This document shows, piece after piece, positions 18,617 through 26,709 of a DNA stretch of 64,000 nucleotides. Under the pieces are notes generated by a model. The model was not told where the DNA came from, made no database searches, and saw nothing but the letters and a program-made list of their open reading frames with translations. Source of the stretch: UBA4459 sp963776205 (GTDB lineage: Bacteria > Bacteroidota > Bacteroidia > Bacteroidales > F082); assembly GCA_963776205.1 (NCBI GenBank), contig CAVZLR010000005.1:1-64000 (forward strand), read 5' to 3'. The position numbers and the translations under genes were made by a program. How positions within the stretch are numbered: the first letter of the stretch is position 1; every line of letters begins with the position of its first letter.

Positions 18617-18646
18617 CAAAGATGGAAAAAAAATGTACAATTCCAA
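18617..18646 (-). promoter_or_regulatory. trp operon promoter
   Basis: On the minus strand TTG (18646-18644), a 19-base spacer and CATCTTTG (18624-18617) fit the Bacteroidota consensus TTG-N19-TAnnTTTG with one mismatch in the -7 box. The predicted start near 18610 lies about 15 bases before the leader peptide ATG. It would let the trp genes be expressed separately from the pheA transcript. Confidence 0.65.
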
Positions 18647-18668
18647 AAAAGTTTGAAAAAAGATAGCA

Positions 18669-19787
18669 TTAATTTGATTTACTATGTCCGTTTAAATTAG
18701 GCTGTCCGTTCATAATAGCCGTTTGCTTACTGATAGACTCCTCATGAATGGCTTTGAAAACCTTGGATGTAAAACGATCACTCAGATACCTTTTCCGCCC
18801 TTTTATAAGGCTATTTTCAACCACTTCTTCCCAACGATTGGGTTGTAAAATGGTCATATTGCTTTGCTTTTTATAGGCCCCGATGGATTCAGCCACTTCC
18901 ATTCTCTTTTGCAGAATATCCAATAGCTCATTGTCATATTTGTCAATTTTGAATCTTAAATCCTCAAGTGTATCGTACGAAATTCCTTCCGGTTTTACCT
19001 GTCGCAATACCAGGCTTTCAATAATCACTTGTAACGAAGCCGCACTTACCTGCTGCTGTGCATCGCTCCAGGCATTGTCGGGATCAGGGTGCGATTCGAT
19101 CATCAGCCCGTCATAATTCAGGTCCATCGCTTTTTGAGAAATGCTTTGAAGCAGTTCCCTTTTACCGCCAATATGACTTGGATCACAAATAATGGGCAGG
19201 TCAGGAATCCTTCTTTTCAGCTCAATGGGTATCTGCCATGAGGGCGGGTTTCGATAAATGCTGTGGTCGAAACTGGAAAAACCGCGATGTATGGCGCCGA
19301 TCCGTGAAATGCCTGCCTTTTGCAGCCTTTCGATAGCTCCCAACCACAAATCGGCATCTGGGTTCACAGGGTTTTTTACAAATACCGGAATGTCCATTCC
19401 CTGCAGGGCATCGGCAATTTCCTGCATTGCAAAAGGATTGGCTGAGGTCCGGGCACCAATCCACAAAATGTCGACACCTGCCCTTAATGATTCGTACACA
19501 TGCTTTACATTCGCAACTTCGGTAATGGTAAGCATGCCGGTTTCTTTTTTCACTTTCTTCAGCCATCTCAATCCTTTGCTGCCCACTCCTTCAAATGAGT
19601 TGGGGCGGGTGCGGGGCTTCCAAATGCCCGCCCTGAAAACCTGTATACCAAGCCTGTTCAATTCATGAGCCGATTTGAGGGTTTGTTCCTCGGTTTCAGC
19701 ACTGCAAGGTCCGGCGATTAAAAATGGTTTGTCTGTATTTCCTATTTCCCAGTCTGAAAATTTTCTGATATCGAGTTGTACTTCCAT
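18669..19787 (-). CDS. Bifunctional DAHP synthase / chorismate mutase
   Basis: A 372-residue fusion. Residues 1-260 are a type I-beta DAHP synthase without the N-terminal ferredoxin-like domain: LIAGPCSAETEEQ, RAGIWKPRTRPNSFEG, WIGARTSANPF, FVKNPVNPD, IHRGFSSFDHS, PIICDPSHIGG and GLMIESHPDPD. Residues 270-350 form an AroQ-type chorismate mutase: DTLEDLRFKIDKYDNELLDI, QKRMEVAESIGAYK. Known fusions of this kind are feedback-controlled through the mutase domain by prephenate or end products. It ends the Phe/Tyr segment; its start is 11 bases after tyrA. The window thus has two DAHP synthases with different regulatory domains. Confidence 0.93.
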   Translation of the reverse strand: MEVQLDIRKFSDWEIGNTDKPFLIAGPCSAETEEQTLKSAHELNRLGIQVFRAGIWKPRTRPNSFEGVGSKGLRWLKKVKKETGMLTITEVANVKHVYESLRAGVDILWIGARTSANPFAMQEIADALQGMDIPVFVKNPVNPDADLWLGAIERLQKAGISRIGAIHRGFSSFDHSIYRNPPSWQIPIELKRRIPDLPIICDPSHIGGKRELLQSISQKAMDLNYDGLMIESHPDPDNAWSDAQQQVSAASLQVIIESLVLRQVKPEGISYDTLEDLRFKIDKYDNELLDILQKRMEVAESIGAYKKQSNMTILQPNRWEEVVENSLIKGRKRYLSDRFTSKVFKAIHEESISKQTAIMNGQPNLNGHSKSN

Positions 19788-19798
19788 GATTTTAGTTG

Positions 19799-20638
19799 TT
19801 ATGATAAAACTTTTTTGATCTTATTAGCTTCAGTAATTAATTGATTGATAGCTGTTTTATTGTTTTCTTCGATGGCTTTTTTAAAGTCCTGGAGTTTGCT
19901 GATATATGTATCCAGCACTGTGACCACATTATCCGCGTTCTGTGCAAAAATTGGCGTCCACATATCTGCGGAACTTTTTGCCAGCCGGACGGTAGAGTCG
20001 AATCCACCACTTGCCAGGTCGAATATATTTTTCTCATTTCTTTCTTTGTCAAGCACAGTAAGTGCCAGTGCGAAAGAACTGATATGTGAAATATGCGAAA
20101 TGTAAGCCGCGTGGGCATCATGATTAAATGAGTTCATATACACCGGGCGCATATGCAAATGGTCATACATATCCCGAACGGCATGAAGCGCATCTTCACT
20201 GCTGTTCTCGGCATCGCAAAAAATCACTGCCTTTCCGTCGAACATGCCCGATTTGGCGGCCCAGGGACCCGTATGTTCCGTTCCTGCCATGGGATGGGCG
20301 GCTACGTAGTTAGCTCTTTTCTGGTGGTATTTGATGCGTTCGGCTAAATTTCCTTTAATGGAGCAAACATCGGTTACTACCTGGTTATCGATCAGGTCGA
20401 GTACCTTTGGCAAGATAACCAGCGTGGCATCAGCCGGGATGGCCAGAACAACCATGTCAGATGAGGTCACAGCATCTTCAATCTCCATAATTTCATCAAC
20501 GATTCCTATATTTTGTGCGGTTTGCGCATGCAAATTACTTTGGTCGTAACCAATGATATGAGTTGCGTAGTCTCTTTTTTTCAGGTCGATGGCCATCGAG
20601 CCACCCATCAGTCCCAAACCTATGATACAAATCTTCAT
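19799..20638 (-). CDS. tyrA: Prephenate dehydrogenase
   Basis: A 279-residue NAD(P)-dependent enzyme that converts prephenate to 4-hydroxyphenylpyruvate on the way to tyrosine. It starts MKICIIGLGLMGGSMAIDL (Rossmann glycine motif), then DVCSIKGNL, AAHPMAGTEHTGPWAA (about residues 113-128, with the conserved HPMAG.E) and HDAHAAYISHISH with the helical C-terminal domain. There is no ACT or mutase domain; the mutase is on the adjacent DAHP synthase fusion. It overlaps the aminotransferase gene by 4 bases. Confidence 0.92.
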   Translation of the reverse strand: MKICIIGLGLMGGSMAIDLKKRDYATHIIGYDQSNLHAQTAQNIGIVDEIMEIEDAVTSSDMVVLAIPADATLVILPKVLDLIDNQVVTDVCSIKGNLAERIKYHQKRANYVAAHPMAGTEHTGPWAAKSGMFDGKAVIFCDAENSSEDALHAVRDMYDHLHMRPVYMNSFNHDAHAAYISHISHISSFALALTVLDKERNEKNIFDLASGGFDSTVRLAKSSADMWTPIFAQNADNVVTVLDTYISKLQDFKKAIEENNKTAINQLITEANKIKKVLS

Positions 20639-21807
20639 GCAATTACTTTTTTAATTGTTTCCACTCGTTTTAATGCTTCTTTAATCTGGTTTATCTCAGC
20701 GCAGAGCGAAATTCGTATATAATTATTTCCATTACTTCCGAAAATAAAACCAGGAGCAGTAAAAATGGAATGTTCATATAAAAGTTCGTCAGATAACTCC
20801 GCCCCATTTTTATAGTTTTCAGGCACTTTCGCCCAGACAAACATTCCGGAAGTATTTTTATTGTAATTACAGTTCAATTGATCCAGGATCTGCCATACCA
20901 ATTTTCGCCTTTCACCATACAACTTATTGATTTCATCATACCATGAACGTGGCAACTGCAATGCCTTTACGGCTGCTTGCTGTAAGGGTTTGAACATACC
21001 TGAATCGAAATTGCTTTTCACTTTCAGTATGTGATTAATGTTTTCTTCACTTCCGGCCACCATGCCCAATCGCCACCCTGCCATATTGTGCGATTTGCTC
21101 AATGAATTCAATTCCAGCACATGACTTTTCGATGCAATTCCTTGCAGTAAACTCATAGGTTCATTGTTTAAAATCAAGCTGTACGGATTGTCGTTAACTA
21201 CTAATATATTCCTCGATTGGGCAAATTCAATTAATTCTCTGAATGAGTTTGTATCAGACTTGGCACCGCTGGGCATATGTGGATAGTTAAGCCAGATGAT
21301 CTTGCAGTTGTCCTGAACAAGTTCTGCTAATTCGCTGATATCAGGAAGCCATTGACTTTTTTCATTCAAATTATAATACCGAATATCAAGGTTGAGCAGT
21401 TTCGAAACAGACGTATATGCCGGATAGCCTGGATTCGGGATTAGCACCTGGTCACCGGGGTTGGTAAAGGCCATGCTGATATGCATGATGCCTTCTTTGG
21501 AGCCTATGAGCGGCAATATTTCATTTGCAGGGTTTAAATCAACAGCATAAATATCCTGATACCATGCTGAAAATGCTTCTCTGAGTTCTGGTATGCCACG
21601 GTACGATTGGTAGTAGTTGCTGCCTTTTTCATGACTTGATCTATTGAGTTCTTCAATTACTTCAGGGTGGGTGGGGAGGTCGGGATTGCCAATACCCAGG
21701 TTGATAATAGGTTTTCCCTGTTCCTTCAGCATATTGACATCAGCAAGCTTTTTTGAGAAGTAATATTCTTCCACTTTTCCGATCCTATCCGCAGGTTTTA
21801 TTTTCAT
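20635..21807 (-). CDS. Class I aminotransferase, probably aromatic
   Basis: A 390-residue PLP enzyme of the aspartate aminotransferase family. PLP lysine in ELNSLSKSHNMAGWRLG (about residue 238), substrate arginine in NYIRISLCAE near the C-terminus, and INLGIGNPDLPTHPEV at the N-terminus. Placed between pheA and tyrA, it most likely transaminates phenylpyruvate and 4-hydroxyphenylpyruvate as the last step to Phe and Tyr. The family is broad (aspartate, alanine, diaminopimelate), so the substrate is inferred from context. It overlaps both neighbours by 1-4 bases. Confidence 0.88.
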   Translation of the reverse strand: MKIKPADRIGKVEEYYFSKKLADVNMLKEQGKPIINLGIGNPDLPTHPEVIEELNRSSHEKGSNYYQSYRGIPELREAFSAWYQDIYAVDLNPANEILPLIGSKEGIMHISMAFTNPGDQVLIPNPGYPAYTSVSKLLNLDIRYYNLNEKSQWLPDISELAELVQDNCKIIWLNYPHMPSGAKSDTNSFRELIEFAQSRNILVVNDNPYSLILNNEPMSLLQGIASKSHVLELNSLSKSHNMAGWRLGMVAGSEENINHILKVKSNFDSGMFKPLQQAAVKALQLPRSWYDEINKLYGERRKLVWQILDQLNCNYNKNTSGMFVWAKVPENYKNGAELSDELLYEHSIFTAPGFIFGSNGNNYIRISLCAEINQIKEALKRVETIKKVIA

Positions 21808-22664
21808 TAGGATTCTTTTTTTGATTGTGAATGAATTTGTTCAAATGATTTGGAACCGGACACATATTCTCCCAATATCTTGAGTTCATCAGTCAAGGGA
21901 CCAATCGCTTGCAGCATACTTTTGTATTTGTCGTAATTGTCGAATAGCACATCTATGTAAAACCTATAGTGCCAGGGTTCACCAACAACCGGTACAGACT
22001 CAATTTTACTGAGATCCACGTCGTAAAATGCGATCACACTCAATACTTGCGATAGGCTTCCTTTATGGTTGGGTAAGGTCATTGAGATGGATGATTTGTT
22101 AATTTCTTCAGTCCGGATTTTGTTTTCCCGTTCGACAATCAGGAAACGTGTATAGTTTTTCTTATTTGTTTCAATGTTTTCAGCAATGATGTTCAAACCG
22201 TAATGGTGAGCACCGATTCTGCTTCCAATGGCGCCCACATTAGTATGCTGGTTCTCTGCAATTTCTTTCATGCTCAAAGCTGTATCATCCGATTCGATAA
22301 GTTTAATGTGCGGATGCTTTCTAAAGAAATTGCGGCATTGATCGATGGCCATATAATGGGAATGTACCTCAACCAAATCTTCAATTCTTGTACCGGGCAA
22401 TCCTACCAGGTTTTGCTCTATTTGGAGGTAAACTTCGCCGCAAATGGTTAATCCTGATTCCCTGATCAGGTTTAAATTGGAGTGAATGGTGCCCGAGATG
22501 GTATTTTCAACAGCCATGATACCTGCTTTGGCATTGTTATCCCTGATACTTTCAATCACTTCATAAAATGAGATGTTGGGCAGGATTTCAATTTCTCCAC
22601 CGTAATAATTGATGGCTGCTTCTTCGTGAAATGCGCCTTTTACACCTTGTATACTAATTGTCAT
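21807..22664 (-). CDS. pheA: Prephenate dehydratase
   Basis: A 285-residue enzyme that converts prephenate to phenylpyruvate. The catalytic domain has ISIQGVKGAFHEEAA, MAVENTISGTIHSNL, VEVHSHYMAIDQC and the catalytic motif NYTRFLIVE (about residue 170). A C-terminal ACT domain (about 195-275) reads LPNHKGSLSQVLSVIAFYDV followed by KIESVPVVG; the usual ESRP of the Phe-binding site is ESVP here, so feedback sensitivity could differ. There is no fused mutase. It is the first structural gene after the two tandem attenuators. Confidence 0.93.
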   Translation of the reverse strand: MTISIQGVKGAFHEEAAINYYGGEIEILPNISFYEVIESIRDNNAKAGIMAVENTISGTIHSNLNLIRESGLTICGEVYLQIEQNLVGLPGTRIEDLVEVHSHYMAIDQCRNFFRKHPHIKLIESDDTALSMKEIAENQHTNVGAIGSRIGAHHYGLNIIAENIETNKKNYTRFLIVERENKIRTEEINKSSISMTLPNHKGSLSQVLSVIAFYDVDLSKIESVPVVGEPWHYRFYIDVLFDNYDKYKSMLQAIGPLTDELKILGEYVSGSKSFEQIHSQSKKES

Positions 22665-22686
22665 CTTCCCTTTTTTAATTAAAAAA

Positions 22687-22704
22687 TCCCGGTCTTATCC
22701 GGGA
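22687..22704 (-). terminator. Attenuator terminator 2, before pheA
   Basis: Minus strand TCCCGG-ATAAGA-CCGGGA followed by six T (22686-22681), ending 17 bases before the pheA start codon. The 5' arm GTCCCGG (22705-22699) is exactly complementary to CCGGGAC inside leader peptide 2 (22753-22747), which gives a 7-bp competing antiterminator. Confidence 0.8.
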
Positions 22705-22726
22705 CTTTCAAAGTATTATTTTTTAA

Positions 22727-22813
22727 CTATTTAATGCTTCTCAATCGTCCCGGTTTTTTTCTGAAATTGAAATACCAGAAATAATAATATGTATCAAAAG
22801 TGCTATATTCCAT
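22727..22813 (-). CDS. Aromatic leader peptide 2 (28 residues)
   Basis: A 28-codon frame starting MEYSTFDTYYYFWYFNF and followed by a basic tail RKKPGRLRSIK before TAG. Ten of residues 2-17 are Tyr, Phe or Trp, including YYYFWYF. The Pro-Gly-Arg codons supply the CCGGGAC segment complementary to the terminator 2 arm. It starts 12 bases after the T-run of terminator 1, with no room for a promoter of its own, so it must be transcribed through terminator 1. The segment lies 17-24 bases upstream of the stop codon, so how a terminating ribosome would mask it is unclear. Confidence 0.8.
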   Translation of the reverse strand: MEYSTFDTYYYFWYFNFRKKPGRLRSIK

Positions 22814-22828
22814 TGTTTTGCAATAAAA

Positions 22829-22850
22829 AACCCTGCTTCTCGGCAGGGTT
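22829..22850 (-). terminator. Attenuator terminator 1
   Basis: Minus strand AACCCTGC-CGAGAA-GCAGGGTT followed by a T-run (22830-22825). It lies between leader peptides 1 and 2. CAGGG at 22883-22879, two bases after the stop codon of leader 1, is complementary to CCCTG of the 5' arm, so a ribosome that reaches the stop would cover it. It could also serve as the terminator of the upstream pnt operon, whose last stop codon is 175 bases away. Confidence 0.8.
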
Positions 22851-22885
22851 AAAATATTTTAAATTCAAATTATTCCAGCCCTGTT

Positions 22886-22939
22886 CTATCTTAAAAAATA
22901 GAAGAAATAATAGCTGAAATATGTTGAAAATGTATGCAT
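22886..22939 (-). CDS. Aromatic leader peptide 1 (17 residues)
   Basis: MHTFSTYFSYYFFYFLR then TAG. Ten of 17 residues are Phe or Tyr, with SYYFFYF as the core. The start codon lies about 13 bases after the predicted transcription start of a consensus Bacteroidota promoter. A terminator hairpin follows the stop codon by 35 bases. The frame has no resemblance to a structural protein and fits a Phe/Tyr attenuation leader. Confidence 0.8.
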   Translation of the reverse strand: MHTFSTYFSYYFFYFLR

Positions 22940-22958
22940 CGTATTATCTATATCGGGT

Positions 22959-22988
22959 CAAATCTAAAAATTTATTTTTAATAAGCAA
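22959..22988 (-). promoter_or_regulatory. pheA operon promoter
   Basis: Minus strand TTG (22988-22986), exactly 19 bases, then TAGATTTG (22966-22959): a full match to TTG-N19-TAnnTTTG. It lies in the gap after pntB and just before leader peptide 1, so transcription would begin near 22952. Confidence 0.75.
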
Positions 22989-23024
22989 CAAATCATTTGT
23001 TAATTTTTATGTTAAATTTCCTGA

Positions 23025-24446
23025 TTACAATTGCTTGATCTCATTTACAAGTGCCTGAATAGAGTCTTTTGCATTGCCAAAAAGCATGCGTGTTTTGTCA
23101 TTAAAGAACAGGAAGTTCTCAATGCCTGCATACCCTTTGCCCATACCTCTTTTCATCACAATGATATTCTTTGATTCATGCGCATTGATGATAGGCATAC
23201 CATAAATTGGACTAGAAGGATCATCCAGTGCCGCAGGATTTACCACATCATTGGCACCAACCACGATAGTGACATCCGTATTTGGCATATCCGGGTTGAT
23301 GTCGTCCATTTCCATCAGTTTGGTATAAGGTACGTCTGCTTCTGCCAGTAATACATTCATATGTCCTGGCATTCGTCCTGCCACAGGGTGAATGGCAAAC
23401 TTTACTTCCACTCCTTTATCTTCAAGCAATTTCACCAGGTCGTTGGTGGCATATTGTGCTTGGGCGACCGCCAGACCATAACCTGGAACGATTACCACTT
23501 TTTGTGAATAGCTGAGTAAAACTGATGCATCACTCAATGAAATTTCTTTGATCGTGCCCTGGTCTTTATCTGCCGCTGCACCGCCTCCTCCAAAAGCGCC
23601 GATGATCACATTCAGCAATGAACGGTTCATGGCTTTACACATGAGCAGGGTTAAAATGGCACCTGCCGAACCTACAAAAATACCACCAAGGATCATCGCC
23701 TGGTTGTTGTAAATGAAACCTGCCATGGCTGCTGCAATACCTGTTAGAGAGTTCAGCAGGGAAATAACCACCGGCATATCGGCGCCGCCAATAGGCATGA
23801 CGAACATAATACCGTAAATGAGTGCGAGTCCTAAAAGAACGTAGGATAACATGGTTTGCGTCGCCATGTCATGGTCAAATGCCAGCATATAAACCGTAAG
23901 AGCTGTAATTAAAACCAGCATGAAAATATTAAAATAGGTGGTCCACTTCGCAAAGATGTCGCCTACTTTGCCGTCTAATTTTCCATAAGCGATCATACTA
24001 CCGCTAAATGCAATAGCCCCTATGATAAGTCCCAACAGCGTTACTGTTGCCGATGAATTATCAGGATTTGAATATTCCATGAGGGCGACCAAAGCTGATG
24101 CAGCACCTCCTGTCGCATTAAAAAATGACACCAATTGAGGCATGGCTGTCATTTTGATACGGCGAGCAATTATAGTACCGATAATACCACCAAAGATGAT
24201 GGCCGAAACAATCACGATGCCATTGACAAGTGATATGGTTTGTCCGGCTACACCGCGATGAAGGAACAAAGTAGTTACCATGGCCAAACCCATACCCATG
24301 GCAGCCCACAGATTTCCTTTTTTTGCACTTTCAGGGTGGCTCATCAGTTTCAGCCCGATCACAAAAAGTATGGCTGCTACCAGGTAGCTGATTTCAAGGA
24401 TCACATCTCCTGTAGTTATTCCGAGGTCTTGTAAAGTCGTTTCCAT
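23025..24446 (-). CDS. pntB: NAD(P) transhydrogenase beta subunit
   Basis: A 473-residue subunit of the proton-translocating transhydrogenase, which uses the proton gradient to drive hydride transfer from NADH to NADP. The first 275 residues are membrane segments (GGIIGTIIARRIKMTAMPQL, PIGGADMPVVISLLNS). The C-terminal NADP-binding domain (about 305-473) has VIVPGYGLAVAQAQ, FAIHPVAGRMPGHMNVLLAEA, VVGANDVVNPAA and MKRGMGKGYAG. It starts 2 bases after pntAB in a three-gene operon. Confidence 0.95.
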   Translation of the reverse strand: METTLQDLGITTGDVILEISYLVAAILFVIGLKLMSHPESAKKGNLWAAMGMGLAMVTTLFLHRGVAGQTISLVNGIVIVSAIIFGGIIGTIIARRIKMTAMPQLVSFFNATGGAASALVALMEYSNPDNSSATVTLLGLIIGAIAFSGSMIAYGKLDGKVGDIFAKWTTYFNIFMLVLITALTVYMLAFDHDMATQTMLSYVLLGLALIYGIMFVMPIGGADMPVVISLLNSLTGIAAAMAGFIYNNQAMILGGIFVGSAGAILTLLMCKAMNRSLLNVIIGAFGGGGAAADKDQGTIKEISLSDASVLLSYSQKVVIVPGYGLAVAQAQYATNDLVKLLEDKGVEVKFAIHPVAGRMPGHMNVLLAEADVPYTKLMEMDDINPDMPNTDVTIVVGANDVVNPAALDDPSSPIYGMPIINAHESKNIIVMKRGMGKGYAGIENFLFFNDKTRMLFGNAKDSIQALVNEIKQL

Positions 24447-24448
24447 AG

Positions 24449-24766
24449 CTATTTCTTCTTCTTTTTCTTAAACATATCAAGCATTCTGTCGGTAACTACA
24501 AAACCACCTACAACGTTAAGTGTACCGAAAATGACTGCAAAAATGCCCAGTACCAGGTTGAGACTGAATGCATTCAGATTTGTGTGGCCCAACAGGATAA
24601 TACCTCCTATGATGATAACACCACTAATAGCATTTGCCCCCGACATCAGGGGTGTGTGGAGCACGGACGGTACATTTGAAATTACTTCGACTCCCAGAAA
24701 AATGGAAAGGGCGATAATAAATATCACCTCCTTATTCTGGTAGAAATAAACGAGAAAATCTTCCAT
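24449..24766 (-). CDS. pntAB: NAD(P) transhydrogenase alpha subunit, membrane part
   Basis: A 105-residue protein with about four hydrophobic segments (IFIIALSIFLGVEVI, LMSGANAISGVIIIGGIILL, NLVLGIFAVIFGTLNVVGGF) and a very basic end, MFKKKKKK. It corresponds to the membrane domain that is the C-terminal part of PntA in E. coli and a separate gene in three-subunit transhydrogenases. It lies between pntAA and pntB, with gaps of 11 and 2 bases. Confidence 0.93.
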   Translation of the reverse strand: MEDFLVYFYQNKEVIFIIALSIFLGVEVISNVPSVLHTPLMSGANAISGVIIIGGIILLGHTNLNAFSLNLVLGIFAVIFGTLNVVGGFVVTDRMLDMFKKKKKK

Positions 24767-24777
24767 GATAAGTTATA

Positions 24778-25902
24778 TTATGCGTAAAATTGTTTGAGTC
24801 TGTCACTAACTATTTCTTTGTTGTGGATCATGCAGGTACCTTTTACAATTTCATCTTCAAAGTCCATTTTCAATCCACCTTCTTCGTCAATCAAGAGTTT
24901 TAAAAAGTTGACGAGGTTGTTACCATACATCCGGCTGGCATCATTGGGCATATCCGTTGGATAATTCGAATTTCCGATGATGGTTACGCCATGTTTGATA
25001 ATAGTTTTTCCATCTTCTGTCAATTCAGCGTTGCCGCCAGTGGAAGCTGCCAGGTCGATGATAACTGAGCCCGGTTTCATAGCTTCAATGGTTGCTTTTT
25101 CGATGAGAACCGGTGCTTTTCTTCCCGGAATTTGTGCTGTACAAATAATAACATTTGATTTGGCCGCATGGTCGTGGATGAGTTGCTTTTGCTTGGCTTT
25201 GAACTCCTCTGTTTGCTCAACGGCATAACCGCCTGCAGCCGCATCTTCTGTGGCGCCTTCCACCTCAACAAATTTACCTCCAAGACTTTGGACCTGCTCT
25301 TTTACTGCCGAACGCACATCGAATACTTCAACTACAGCTCCTAGCTTTCTGGCAACGGCTATAGCCTGAAGTCCTGCCACACCGGCACCCAATATCAGAA
25401 TTTTGGCAGGACGAATGGTGCCTGCAGCAGTCATGAACATTGGGAAAAAGTTAGGCAAATGTAAAGCAGCATCAAGCACAGCTCTGTAACCGGCGATGGT
25501 GGCCATTGATGATAAAATATCCATGGCTTGCCCACGAGTTGTTCGGGGAATCAGGTCCATACTAAAGTAAGTCTGATCACTTTTCAGTAACTGATCTACA
25601 GAATCTTTTTCAGCAAGCGGGTTAAAAACACTTACAAGGACCTGTCCTTTTTTCAGCTTTTTAATGGTAGTAGCTTCAGGTTTATTAATGGATAACAACA
25701 GGTCAGATTTTGTAATCACCTGATCGAGATCAAGCAATTCAGCCCCTGCTTCCTTGTATTCCTTGTCAGAAGCGAATGCGGATTCCCCGGCATTTTTTTC
25801 GACCACAATATCAGCTTTTAGGTTTTTAAGTGTTTTAACGGCTTCGGGCAGTAAACTCACCCGTTTTTCAAATTCAGGTTCTTTTAAAACTCCAATAATC
25901 AT
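24778..25902 (-). CDS. pntAA: NAD(P) transhydrogenase alpha subunit, NAD-binding part
   Basis: A 374-residue NAD-binding subunit of the alanine dehydrogenase/PNT family. MIIGVLKEPEFEKRVSLLPE is the N-terminal signature; ILILGAGVAGLQAIAVARKLGA (about 170-190) is the dinucleotide-binding fold; VIIDLAASTGGNAELT closes the active-site side. There is no membrane segment, as expected for the split form with a separate pntAB. It is first in the operon; a promoter matching TTTG-N20-TACTTTTG stands just upstream. Confidence 0.94.
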   Translation of the reverse strand: MIIGVLKEPEFEKRVSLLPEAVKTLKNLKADIVVEKNAGESAFASDKEYKEAGAELLDLDQVITKSDLLLSINKPEATTIKKLKKGQVLVSVFNPLAEKDSVDQLLKSDQTYFSMDLIPRTTRGQAMDILSSMATIAGYRAVLDAALHLPNFFPMFMTAAGTIRPAKILILGAGVAGLQAIAVARKLGAVVEVFDVRSAVKEQVQSLGGKFVEVEGATEDAAAGGYAVEQTEEFKAKQKQLIHDHAAKSNVIICTAQIPGRKAPVLIEKATIEAMKPGSVIIDLAASTGGNAELTEDGKTIIKHGVTIIGNSNYPTDMPNDASRMYGNNLVNFLKLLIDEEGGLKMDFEDEIVKGTCMIHNKEIVSDRLKQFYA

Positions 25903-25921
25903 TGTCTAAATAATTTAGCGC

Positions 25922-25953
25922 CAAAAGTATAATAAAAACTCAGCATATGCAAA
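25922..25953 (-). promoter_or_regulatory. pnt operon promoter
   Basis: Minus strand TTTG (25953-25950), 20 bases, TACTTTTG (25929-25922), 20 bases before the pntAA start codon: a full match to the Bacteroidota -33/-7 pattern. The same 121-base gap also serves the divergent FKBP gene, which has a TAATTTTG box near 25995-26002 but no clear -33 element. Confidence 0.6.
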
Positions 25954-26023
25954 TTGTTTAAAATGTATCTAAATAAGAAATATTTTATAATTTTGCAGTC
26001 ATTCATTCAGTAAAATACGAAGC

Positions 26024-26656
26024 ATGAAAATAGAAAATAATACAGTCGCCATCATGGCATATAGAATCTCAATTAACGATAAAAATGGCGAGCTCATTGA
26101 ATCGGCTGATGCGCAACATCCAAAATCAATGATATTCGGTTTAAATAAAATGATTCCGGGATTTGAAAGTAAACTGTTGGGTTACCAGCCAGGGGATTCA
26201 TTCGAGTTTGACTTGACAGCCGATGAAGCTTTCGGTGATTACAGAAACGAAATGGTTATCGATGTACCAAAAACCGCCTTTGTTGTTGATGGTAAGCTAA
26301 GAGACGACCTCTTATTTGTTGAAAATGAAATTGGCATGATGGATAGCCAGGGCAACCCGATTAGGGGCCGGATTGTTGAATTGCATGATGAACATGTGAA
26401 AATGGATTTTAACCATCGGTTCGCTGGAAAGAAATTATACGTGACCGGCACCATACAGGATGTGCGACAAGTAACAGTTGAAGATTTAAATCCATCAGGT
26501 GGCTGCGGATGTGGTTCCGGCGGATGTGGTAGCCATGAAGAATCTTCCTCATGCTGTTCCGGTGAATCAAAAAGTGCCTATGATGAAGATTGCCCTACTT
26601 GCGATAACCCCGCTGATGAAAGAGGTAAAGGTTCAGGTAATTGTGGCTGTGGCTGA
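26024..26656 (+). CDS. SlyD-like FKBP peptidyl-prolyl isomerase with Cys-rich tail
   Basis: A 210-residue protein. Residues 1-150 follow the SlyD pattern: an FKBP domain (YRISINDKNGELIESAD, GLNKMIPGFESKLLGYQPGD) with an inserted chaperone flap, ending with DFNHRFAGKKLYVTGTI. The tail from about 160 is rich in Cys, Gly, Ser and His (GGCGCGSGGCGSHEESSSCC, later CPTCDNP and a final GNCGCG) and should bind metal, as the SlyD tail binds nickel. SlyD assists folding and hydrogenase nickel delivery in E. coli; no hydrogenase genes are visible here. It is divergent from pntAA and followed by a terminator. Confidence 0.9.
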   Translation: MKIENNTVAIMAYRISINDKNGELIESADAQHPKSMIFGLNKMIPGFESKLLGYQPGDSFEFDLTADEAFGDYRNEMVIDVPKTAFVVDGKLRDDLLFVENEIGMMDSQGNPIRGRIVELHDEHVKMDFNHRFAGKKLYVTGTIQDVRQVTVEDLNPSGGCGCGSGGCGSHEESSSCCSGESKSAYDEDCPTCDNPADERGKGSGNCGCG

Positions 26657-26678
26657 TAGTTGAAAGAATTACGTTTTA

Positions 26679-26709
26679 AAGCCTTGACCTTCCCGGTTGA
26701 GGCTTTTTT
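26679..26709 (+). terminator. Rho-independent terminator after the FKBP gene
   Basis: AAGCCTTGACC / GGTTGAGGCTT forms a stem with two mismatched positions and a 4-base loop, followed by a run of six T. It lies 22 bases after the FKBP stop codon. Confidence 0.75.

Noticed and set aside
22829..22850. Terminator 1 solely as the end of the pnt operon
   Set aside because: A full promoter and an aromatic leader peptide lie between pntB and this hairpin, so it also lies on the pheA transcript; ending pnt transcripts may be a second role.
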